Below are positions 1 to 7,618 of a DNA stretch of 12,539 nucleotides, piece by piece. A model generated the notes under the pieces. The model was given only the letters and a program-made list of their open reading frames with translations. It had not been told where the DNA came from and did not search any database. Made by a program: the position numbers and the translations under genes. Every line of letters starts with the position of its first letter. Within the stretch, counting starts at the first letter, position 1. The DNA comes from Hamiltosporidium magnivora (taxonomy: Eukaryota; Microsporidia; Dubosqiidae): assembly GCA_004325065.1 (NCBI GenBank), contig PITI01000432.1, positions 1 through 12,539 on the forward strand, written 5' to 3'.

Positions 1-1065
1 CAAAAAAACGTTTTATGGAATCATTCGAAAATTTTAACAAAGTTCATGGGTATTCTGATCATAAATTTTTTACACAAATAGATTTGTATCTTAAATGTTT
101 AAAAACAGTAAAATAAACTAATAAGAACGAAATAAATGCGTTATTTCTTCAGGAAGTTAGCAAAAGTTCTATTATTCACCCTTTTTGTGTTTTACATAAT
201 TCTGAGTGGAAATCATTAGAATGAGATCCAAATAAACCTTAACAGAAATAGTTTAAAAAACACTGAAATAGCCAAAAAACAGTTCTTATATTATATTGAC
301 TATATATCTTAAGTTGTAGATAATACATCTACCTCTTTGAATGACAAACGGTTCCAAAGCCATGCATTTTGTAAAAAATATCTCATTGTGTGAAACTTCT
401 TAAAGAAAAATGTAGATACATTTCAAAGGAAAAAGAAGTAAGTAAAATTTCTTTATACAAGTTTATAAAAATTTCTATGGAAAGCAGATAACAACAAAAA
501 CTTAAATATACACTACCGAAACTTCTAGGCATGCAATTTTTTTTGGTCAAAAAGCTAAGCTTTCCTACTTTTAGCAGTCCTGTTTTACCTTTCGGTCTCG
601 AGGAGGACAAATGAAAGTTTCCACTGGTTCATTTACTCTGTTATAACTCAGAAGTATAGAGGATCGAACTATAGCTCAAGTGTGGCTTATATCTCACCTT
701 AATTGCAACAATGATATTCACCCCATTTCTATACACTTAATGCCAATCAGATAGTTTTTAATGTGTCTATCCTTCCTCCGTCTCATGTAATTTTATACCT
801 GATTAAATTATAAAATTTCAATCAATATAATTAAGAAGCAATGAAATTCTTAGATTCACTTATACATTATCACGGTTAAAACTGTTTTTACAGACAAAGA
901 AAAAGGCTTTACATGAATAAATGTCAACAAAAACTTAAATGGAATTGATGAAGACCGATGCTGATCTTGATTGATCAAATAAAGAAATAATAAATTGAAA
1001 CAATTATAAATTTAAACACAAATAAAACAGAATAGGAAAAATAATTTGTATAATTCAGTAATGTC

Positions 1066-1092
1066 ACGAAGACGAAGACGAAGACAACGACG
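1066..1092. repeat. ACGAAG hexanucleotide microsatellite
   Basis: Three perfect tandem ACGAAG units (1066-1083) are followed by a degenerate ACAACG unit and ACG. The repeat stands out as purine-rich, GC-richer DNA inside AT-rich sequence. One frame through it (ATG at 1061, stop at 1118-1120) gives an Arg-rich 19-residue peptide, which is most likely a by-product of the repeat. Confidence 0.75.
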
Positions 1093-1361
1093 TCTCACCT
1101 CGAAATGTTTAATTGGTTAAGAGAATATAAGACACCAATAAGAGTGCTCCAATTAAGATAAGTCGTTTTCTATTTGTTCATAAATCTTAGACAACAAATA
1201 ACAGCGATTAGAAGTGAACATAAAACAATTAAAAAGATTTTATTGGTTCAGAAAAAAAATATTTGAAATAAAATTCGTAAATTTTCTTCTGAATTGTATT
1301 ATTTATCAAGAATAACATAATAAATGTATTTTTTTATTTTTCTAAGGATTCTGTTTAAAAA

Positions 1362-1391
1362 AAACTAAATCACTTGGTTAAGATTTAGTTT
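1362..1391. repeat. Perfect 10-bp inverted repeat (hairpin)
   Basis: AAACTAAATC at 1362-1371 is the exact reverse complement of GATTTAGTTT at 1382-1391, with a 10-nt loop. The 12-mer TCTAAGAATTTA begins at the last base of the right arm (1391-1402) and recurs at 1565-1576. No gene lies close enough to assign a role. Confidence 0.7.
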
Positions 1392-1722
1392 CTAAGAATT
1401 TACAGTTACATAAAATATTGTATGATAAGATTGATACTTTTCTACCATTCTTCTGTGTAATATATTTATACTCTCAATTATCATTGAATAAAACAAATAT
1501 TAATTGAATAGTAGCTTCATAGAACTTTATACTTGATTAAACTAAAAGAATTTAAATAAAAATGTCTAAGAATTTATACAATAAATAAATTAACAAATAG
1601 CATATAGTTAAAAACCACGGTTTTTTTAGACAAGTCAAACACTTTACAAGAATACATTTCCTCACAAAAAATGTCAGAATGAATTAAAATAGGGGGCATG
1701 TGAACAGACTAAATATTTAAGC

Positions 1723-1736
1723 AGAGCTTAAGCTCT
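1723..1736. repeat. Perfect 14-bp palindrome
   Basis: AGAGCTTAAGCTCT is fully self-complementary. It is GC-richer than its surroundings and has no loop, so it would suit a dimeric DNA-binding protein better than an RNA hairpin. No role can be assigned. Confidence 0.6.
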
Positions 1737-1987
1737 CAAAAATTGAAAGAAATATGAAAGAGTAAGAGAAATATTATGGTTAAAAAAGCCCAAACTTTAT
1801 TTAGAAAATCTTAAAGGCAGGTAATAATTTTGTAATAAACGATAAAAAAAATATGCGAGAAACAGGCTAGGTGAGAGTATAAATTTTTATTGAAATTATT
1901 GAGGAATTACGGCTCAGATAAGTAAGTTCAGATTATTTTCGGCATTTTGTTCTTATGAATGTAAAAGAAAGTTCGTTTATACGAGTT

Positions 1988-2006
1988 TAATATCATTTAT
2001 GATAAG
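1988..2006 (+). repeat. 19-bp direct repeat, copy 1
   Basis: TAATATCATTTATGATAAG differs at one position from the sequence at 2737-2755. The core is nearly palindromic. A shorter ATGATAAG match occurs at 1422-1429. Confidence 0.5.
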
Positions 2007-2736
2007 TAAAATATATTCTGAAATTTTATTATGAATTTGATCAAAAGCGGCTAAAAATGAAGATATGGAATTTTAACAAAATTACTAATAAACAATTTGA
2101 AAGGAGCCATAAAAGCCCGAATGAAAAAAACCAAGATATTGTAACTATATTAATCAAGTTCAAGAAAATGAATCATAAAATATGATTTTTCTGTAAAATT
2201 AAAATCTTTTCTACGATTTCAATGGCTAATATATTCAATTTCTAGCATTTATTTCATGCCTCTGATAGTTTTTATAACAAAGAGCTAGTTTGAAATCAAT
2301 TTAACGTGAATAACATTTTAATAAATCTATAATCTAGTTTTATGACTATTTAAAACTTTTCAATTTTTTCTCAAAGTAAATCTGAAAATTTGAATCAATA
2401 TCTGAGTTTGAGAAATGCTAGACAATATAAAGATAAATAAATAGAGTGAGAGAAATGCCTTTGGTATTAAATTGAAGTATAGATGATATTCAAATGACAA
2501 AAAACGGGATTACAAGAAATATTTAACACAAATGCCTTCTATGATATAGTTTTTTAAATAAGTAAATTTAAATGTTTCATTCAGTTAGAAATAATTTTTA
2601 TTGATTCGAAAGCTTGTAAAATCACAATAATACATGTAAAAAAACAGAAGTATTTAACAAAAAAAGGTTTTTAAAGGCATAATATTATTTTAAAATCAGT
2701 TCAAGTTTAGTATTACTTTGAGATGTTTTTTACACA

Positions 2737-2755
2737 TAATATCATATATGATAAG
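2737..2755 (+). repeat. 19-bp direct repeat, copy 2
   Basis: TAATATCATATATGATAAG matches 1988-2006 with one mismatch, in the same orientation and 749 bp away. Its centre, TATCATATATGATA, is a perfect palindrome. It lies about 165 bp before the start codon of the membrane-anchored protein gene, so a regulatory role is possible but unproven. Confidence 0.5.
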
Positions 2756-2801
2756 AGACTATTAAAGTTCGATACTTTTGTGATTTCAGTCTTAATCAAA
2801 T

Positions 2802-2859
2802 CTGTCAATTTTTTTTAGCTGTCAAAAAATTTTTTGCCGTCAAAATCAAAAGCCTTCAA
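2802..2859 (+). repeat. Four degenerate ~17-bp iterations in the gene leader
   Basis: CTGTCAA (2802), CTGTCAA (2819), CCGTCAA (2837) and CCTTCAA (2853) recur at spacings of 17, 18 and 16 bp, separated mostly by A/T runs. The array ends about 62 bp before the ATG at 2922. It could be an upstream activator-binding array or a decaying minisatellite; the sequence alone does not decide. Confidence 0.5.
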
Positions 2860-2908
2860 AATGTCATTTGTACATTTTAGGTAAATTCATCAAGTATATA
2901 ACAAAAGA

Positions 2909-2921
2909 AAATTTCTATCCC
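2909..2921 (+). promoter_or_regulatory. AAATTT box and CCC motif abutting the start codon
   Basis: AAATTT at 2909-2914 is followed by CCC at 2919-2921, directly touching the ATG at 2922. AAATTT-like and CCC-like signals just upstream of start codons are established as the transcription/translation start signature of microsporidian genes. The motif decides the start of the downstream gene: the frame stays open further upstream, but only a TTG at 2868 and no ATG is available there. Confidence 0.7.
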
Positions 2922-4637
2922 ATGAATTTTTTCTATATATTCTTCATTCATGTTTTAGCAACAGATCGAAGATATTCTGGGCTCTTGCAGGATCCAACAG
3001 TTGTCGATAATTCATACATAGAGCTTTCTATAGCTGATTACGCCACACCTTCAATCAAAAATTACATTGTAGTTGGTATAAGCAAAGATATTGGTGAAAA
3101 CAGACTTAAAGAAATAAATTTGGTCATAGATTCTTATATGTATTATATTAGAGAATATATAATCGAACCATCTATACATGAATTTTTAGAAAAATTTACA
3201 ATTTTGGTTTGTATCATAATTTATGGATCTGATACAGAGACTCTTGTTAAGTTTAGGGTGGAATTATTGACAAATATAATTGCATTTGGAAGATTTATTG
3301 AACTGTATAGAAAAGAATCGGAGCTTGGTTCAATTGTTAAACCACTGATTAAGAGCTTTTTAATAAATGAGTTTGAATCTTTAGCCAATACAAGTAAAAG
3401 CTATAATAAAGATATGGAAGAGATGAGTGTGATCTTTAATAGGGTATACGAAGATATCATGAACTCTAATATTAAAGATTTTTCTGAGGAAATTATTGAA
3501 TTGGAAAATGTTGAATTATCTTTTGATCGAATTCCTGAGACAATAAGTAATGTACAAAAAAATTTTAATGATGCATCTTTTGAACGACTCTTTTCTTTTT
3601 GGTTATCAGTTAAATACGCCTATCTTGCAAAAAATATTTTTACGTTAGATGATCATCAGGAATCTAAGAATAAGAAATTTTCATTGTTTCTGGATAATAA
3701 ATTTCTAAACAAAATTTCAGAACGAGATACTAGGTGGCAAGATAGTTTTTACACTAAAATTACACCCGATCTGTTTCAAAATATGATAAAATACATTGCA
3801 AGTCCAGTAATTAAAAAAATCCTCACCGATGAAGATAAGTTTCAGGATATATTAAATTTTGAGCTAAATAAAAATTCAAGCGAAACTGTTCTTCCAGTCG
3901 ATGAAAATTTCCCAACTGAATTTACCAATCTATTTATTGAAAAAAGTAAATCTAATCAACTTATTGTCATTTACAATCTTTTGATAAGTGTATCGAAAGA
4001 AGAGTATCATAAATGTATATCGGCTGTGATTTGTCTAAAGGTTCTGTGTTTTGAAAAAGCATTATCCGATAACGAAGTTATATTAAGAATTATCATTGAA
4101 TTTTTGTTTTTCGTAGATATTTTAAATACGGAATTTGAAAAACAAAAATATACAGAACAAATGAATTTTTTGAGCGAAGAATTTAAAGGAGTTTTTGACC
4201 TGTCAAAACTTCCTTCTGATTTAGAAAATCAAGAAAATGATAATGAATTATTTCTAATTGAAACAGTAGCGCCGAAAATTTTGAATCTTATAGAGATGCT
4301 AGTATTAATCAATACATTTGGTGATGATGTTTTTTTAGATAAGTTAGATAAATGCATTATTAAAGTTTTGAACAAAACAAATAATGAACAGTTCGAGTTG
4401 AAATCAATACTGGATAAACAGAAAGAATACGTATCGTTTGTATTTGAAGAAGAATCCAAAAGATATATTTCAAGCAAATCACAGAATAAACAGCAAGAAA
4501 ATAAGAATAATAAATCTAAAGAAGAAAATACATCGAACTTCGCATCAAAAAAAAATATGTTCATTATTCTATCAATACTCTTATTACTTGCAATATGTGG
4601 TCTATGTGGATATTTACTTTTGCGTAAGAGAAGTTAA
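2922..4637 (+). CDS. Orphan secretory protein with C-terminal membrane anchor, 571 aa
   Basis: I do not recognise the family. From the ATG at 2922 the protein begins with a short hydrophobic signal peptide (residues 1-13, MNFFYIFFIHVLA, probable cleavage before TDRR). A long lumenal or extracellular region follows that looks mostly alpha-helical, poor in cysteine and rich in Glu, Lys, Asn, Ile and Phe, with no recognisable catalytic motif. A Lys/Glu/Asn/Gln/Ser low-complexity linker occupies about residues 507-544. A single membrane segment follows (about 546-567, including AICGLCGYLLL), then a four-residue basic tail, RKRS. This is a type I topology, pointing to the plasma membrane, spore envelope or an endomembrane. 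The AAATTT-CCC-ATG leader fixes the start. The gene is monocistronic, intronless as far as seen, and convergent with the retrotransposon remnant downstream. Coding is near certain; function is unknown. Confidence 0.9.
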   Translation: MNFFYIFFIHVLATDRRYSGLLQDPTVVDNSYIELSIADYATPSIKNYIVVGISKDIGENRLKEINLVIDSYMYYIREYIIEPSIHEFLEKFTILVCIIIYGSDTETLVKFRVELLTNIIAFGRFIELYRKESELGSIVKPLIKSFLINEFESLANTSKSYNKDMEEMSVIFNRVYEDIMNSNIKDFSEEIIELENVELSFDRIPETISNVQKNFNDASFERLFSFWLSVKYAYLAKNIFTLDDHQESKNKKFSLFLDNKFLNKISERDTRWQDSFYTKITPDLFQNMIKYIASPVIKKILTDEDKFQDILNFELNKNSSETVLPVDENFPTEFTNLFIEKSKSNQLIVIYNLLISVSKEEYHKCISAVICLKVLCFEKALSDNEVILRIIIEFLFFVDILNTEFEKQKYTEQMNFLSEEFKGVFDLSKLPSDLENQENDNELFLIETVAPKILNLIEMLVLINTFGDDVFLDKLDKCIIKVLNKTNNEQFELKSILDKQKEYVSFVFEEESKRYISSKSQNKQQENKNNKSKEENTSNFASKKNMFIILSILLLLAICGLCGYLLLRKRS

Positions 4638-4643
4638 CCATAA

Positions 4644-4649
4644 AATAAA
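4644..4649 (+). terminator. AATAAA polyadenylation-type signal
   Basis: AATAAA begins seven bases after the stop codon of the 571-residue protein gene. Very short 3' untranslated regions are usual in microsporidia, so the position fits, but AATAAA is also common by chance in DNA this AT-rich. Confidence 0.4.
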
Positions 4650-4697
4650 ATTTATACTTTGGAATTTATTTTTTATATGTTTTAGAATTATTTTTAT

Positions 4698-4893
4698 TTA
4701 ATTAAAATTAAAGTTAGTAAATTTGGTCTCTTTATGTATTATTTTCGCCCATTTAAACATTTCTTTCCTTCCTCTAAATCCGACTTTTAGTTTATTTAAT
4801 GTCGATTCCTCCGCTGTGATCACACTATTTAAAATAATGAGTATAATATTTTTCTCATATTCTGTTTTAACACAAATTTCCTGGTTGTCTACT
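4698..4893 (-). pseudogene. Open 64-codon tail, possible end of the retroelement ORF
   Basis: On the minus strand the frame is open from a stop at 4894-4896 to a TAA at 4698-4700. It is in the same frame as the end of the retrotransposon remnant upstream, with two in-frame stops between. The peptide is Lys-rich (LNKLKVGFRGRKEMFKW in its middle) and has no ATG at its beginning. It may be the C-terminal extension or 3' region of the element, or an unrelated eroded frame. I do not recognise the sequence. Confidence 0.3.
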
Positions 4894-4939
4894 TACTTTA
4901 AAGAATGGGTTAGTTGTTTTGCATCTCAGCTCCTAAAAT

Positions 4940-6120
4940 AAAACCTAATTACATTCTCTCCTAGATCTCTTCGGTATTCTATCTTGACTCAAGTCTTTCG
5001 ATTAAAAGAAATTGTTTCGACCCTCTTCCTGAGTACGTTGGATCGTATATATTCCTCCACATTGATGGGTATTTGCAATATTTTAGGATACATCTTATGC
5101 TGTTCTTACACAATACAGTACCATGTCATCACATATGGGATTATCTTAACACAAACTTATAAATAAGACCCAGTTCATTTGCTAGTAGGTTATATATGCT
5201 AAGTTTCTCCGTTTAAACTGTTTGAAGTAGGTCTTAGGAAGTGATACCTACTTCAATGAGTGTTATCTTATTCTTCTTCTTATCTAAAATAAATATGTCC
5301 GGTCTGTTATTCCGAATTTTAACATCAGTTTTAATTCTGGTGTCCACTCTTATCTCTGCATACTCATTATCAAGAATTTCTTGAACTGAGTGGCTCTTAA
5401 TTCGTTCCGAGAACTTAAACTTATATATATTTAGAACGTGTATGTGCAGAGATCAAATTCATTCATTATGGTATCAGGTTTATTAAAAGCCTAAGCATTT
5501 TTTCACTTAGAGTATTTTTATGATATGCAGTTAGCCAGAACTTGCCGCTGATTATGCACATGCTTTTTGCTCTTCAAAACACATTTCAATCCTGGATATA
5601 GCAAAACACTGCTTCCCACATAGCCTAATATTCCTTTTATTTAGCCTTCTAGAAGAGGCACCAACACTTAAAAACATATTTTTTCTTACATTATAAAGCC
5701 TCGAATGAAGTTTACGTTTTTCTTTTTCGTTATTATAATTTTTCATATGGAGCAATTTCTAAATTCTTCTTGGTGACTTCTTCTTCAACTTATACTTCAC
5801 ATTAAAAAGCTTTAATTAATGAAAGGCTTGTTTTATTAGCATTTTTTGCCTCCAGGATGGCTACTCGCCGATTCGATACTTCTCTACTTTTCAGAAAATT
5901 CAATTATTGCAGAAGCAGTTGTTCGCTTCGCAATTCAACACTATTTGGGCCTCATCTCATATAAGTTCTGTTCTAGGAAGGTACAGACGCTCTTTATATT
6001 CTATAACAAAAAAATTGTTTTGTATAAATAACTTGTGCTATTCAATTTTTAGCTTCTCCCTATATTTTGTCTTTAAAACTAGAACATCGTTTAAGATATT
6101 TATGGACTCTTTTTTATAAT
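4940..6120 (-). pseudogene. Decayed R4/Dong-like non-LTR retrotransposon, C-terminal half
   Basis: Fragments in all three minus-strand frames line up in the order expected for the region downstream of the reverse transcriptase in elements with an R2-type endonuclease. Reading from 6120 down they are: a linker with ERLYLPRTELI (near 5980); SVELRSEQLLLQ and NRRVAILEAKNANKTSL (about 5950-5820); SSRRLNKRNIR (near 5650); AVFCYIQD (near 5600, cf. the conserved aromatic-x-x-QDR segment of R4/Dong proteins); and a YHNE remnant near 5465. A 72-codon stretch without stops (5237-5452) contains AEIRVDTRIKTDVKIRNNRPD and LIEVGIT. There RPD (5297-5305) is followed after exactly 14 residues by Glu, fitting the (K/R)PD-X12-14-(D/E) restriction-like endonuclease motif. 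After a frameshift come VKIIPYVMTW (IIPYVMTW at 5121-5144) and LRKRVETISF. At least ten stops and several frameshifts make it non-functional. The reverse transcriptase core was not found upstream, so the copy is probably truncated near 6120. Confidence 0.8.
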
Positions 6121-7618
6121 AAAAATTATAATCTGTAGTAGTATTCAGCATTTTTAGAAAAAAGTCTAGCACAAAAGGTTATCATTTCTTACGCGTATTC
6201 TTATTCCAAACATCAACCAAAATAATGTTATATCGAAAAAAAGTATCATAAAAAGAACAGTATTGGATATAAACTTTCGCGATGCGTAATGTGAATTTTT
6301 TTCTATCTTATGTGGATTTTTTCTAAGTAAGCTTATTGAGATCTAATATGATATTTGCATCATTTTTCCAATATGCATTTTGGTGTTTAATTTTGGTTTT
6401 GTCTTTCCTTTTGCTGCCACCGCTTTTTTTGAAAATTAGATAGTGTATAATTTATTTCTCTTTAATAGTTGAAATGCACCAAATTTTGCTACTTTGGTCA
6501 AAAATATTTTTTCAGAAGCGAATCGCAATCTTAATTAATCAAAAGGGACTTTTTATTTTACAAATAGTAGCCATCTTCAGAATATCTATTTATTAATTCC
6601 TAAGACAAACCTTTTATTGTATGAAATAAAAAATATCGCAAAGTATTAAATATTTTAGTTTAAGTCATAACTTTTATACAAAAAAAAATATAATAGAAAT
6701 GATTTTTGTAGTATTTAAATAATCCTTGAATGTTTCGAAAAGAAATTTTTACTCAAAGTGACTTTTCACATATCTGGGCCTTGTAAAAAAATCGTTTATA
6801 TGCGTGTTTTTAGAGAAATATCTGGTTGAAGACATAAATCAATTTTTTTTCAACTTATTTTAAAGGAATCTGATCGTTTTTTTCAAACTCTTTCTTCATA
6901 GTTAAGGAAAAAAAATTTCGTGATTTTGTTCGTGTCATTTTTTAGAAGATATTTTTTTCCACAATTTAAGGCCCTGGAAAACTTTCTTTTTTTAATTTCA
7001 ACCTTAACTCACAATAGCACTGGTTTATTTAATCCCAATCAAAAGTTTTTTTTAGCTTTTCAAAAATCTTTACTTTTAACGTTAAAATATTAGAGAACTT
7101 TATGCGACATAAAACCCAATCTCATATTAACACGTGCGTTCAGTCGATTTTTGACTTCTACTAGTAATATATACTAAACAAAAAAATACTTGGCAGAAAA
7201 TATGTAAATAATATTTTATTAAAGAAAGTAATAAAGGAAACTTAAAAAACTTGATAAAAAAATTAACGTTTTATGCTGTATATTATGATAATTTCTCATA
7301 TCCAGGCTCTGGGTTTTAAAAAGCCCGGGTTTATTAAATTACGAGAATAAATAAAACGACTTTTGAGAATATATAGCCCAACAGATATAAAAATACTTAA
7401 TTCATTATTTAAAAACGAAGTTTTTAATGCAAAGAAACTTTACTTATAGATCAAAAAAAAATTGTTCGATTAAATTTATTAGACTTCATATATGCTTAAA
7501 AATAAAAAATTTATAGTAGTTTTAATTTAAGTGCTTTCTAGAACCATTCCTACCTGAAATTATTTTTTGTTTGATTAAATACAACTGTTTTTGCTGCTAG
7601 AAACCTCATTATAATCAG
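6121..7618. other. AT-rich spacer with weak mobile-element traces
   Basis: No supported gene. The retrotransposon remnant fades out near 6120 and I could not follow its reverse transcriptase further. On the minus strand at about 6800-6985 an interrupted frame (CGKKYLLKND, then SDSF and IDLCLQ) weakly recalls the N-terminal zinc ribbon of IS1595/ISXO2-type transposases. A small GC-rich dyad (CTGGGTTTTAAAAAGCCCGG, near 7309-7328) is the only compact structure. The part below 7619 is the 3' flank of the LRR-like gene; the nearest minus-strand AATAAA is at 7475-7480. Confidence 0.55.

Larger units (their letters stand above)
1..2800. other. AT-rich intergenic region without a supported gene
   Basis: No reading frame here has both a plausible start and protein-like length. 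Base composition is extreme: 1261-1320 has 10 G/C in 60. An ATG-initiated 42-codon frame at 2057-2185 (+) and an Arg-rich 19-codon frame at 1061-1120 (+) exist, but neither has the AAATTT/CCC leader seen at the real genes, and both are within chance. A stretch at about 520-800 has more G/C and interrupted minus-strand frames that may be old mobile-element debris, which I could not identify. Short repeats and palindromes are listed separately. Confidence 0.7.

Noticed and set aside
383..610. Minus-strand 75-codon frame
   Set aside because: It begins at TTG, has no start signature, and the adjoining frames suggest eroded coding debris rather than a gene.
650..735. tRNA-like B-box (AGTTCGATCCT, minus strand) and partial pairing
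   Set aside because: The T-stem has a mismatch, no matching acceptor 5' strand lies at the right distance, and no anticodon arm can be folded.
1608..1628. AAAAACC/GGTTTTT dyad followed by T run, terminator-like
   Set aside because: The loop would be only two bases, no gene ends nearby, and bacterial-type terminators are not expected here.
2057..2185. 42-codon ATG-started plus-strand frame
   Set aside because: The length is within chance for this sequence, there is no start signature, and the product is Lys/Asn-rich without recognisable features.
2861..2884. ATG at 2861 with a possible GTAA splice donor shortly after
   Set aside because: The frame ends after seven codons at TAA. No clear GTAAGT donor or acceptor would join it to the main frame with a better protein.
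2868..2921. Extension of the first gene to a TTG at 2868
   Set aside because: TTG is not an expected nuclear start in this kind of organism, and the ATG at 2922 has both the AAATTT/CCC leader and the signal peptide directly after it.
4229..4564. Minus-strand 111-codon frame
   Set aside because: It is antisense to the low-complexity C-terminal part of the 571-residue protein; its Phe/Leu/Ser richness mirrors the Lys/Glu/Asn codons opposite.
4723..5166. Plus-strand frames of 72 and 60 codons
   Set aside because: They lie antisense to the retrotransposon remnant and have no recognisable content.
5846..6119. Plus-strand frames of 61 and 70 codons
   Set aside because: They are antisense to the SVELRSEQ and NRRVAIL segments of the retroelement, which explain the sequence better.
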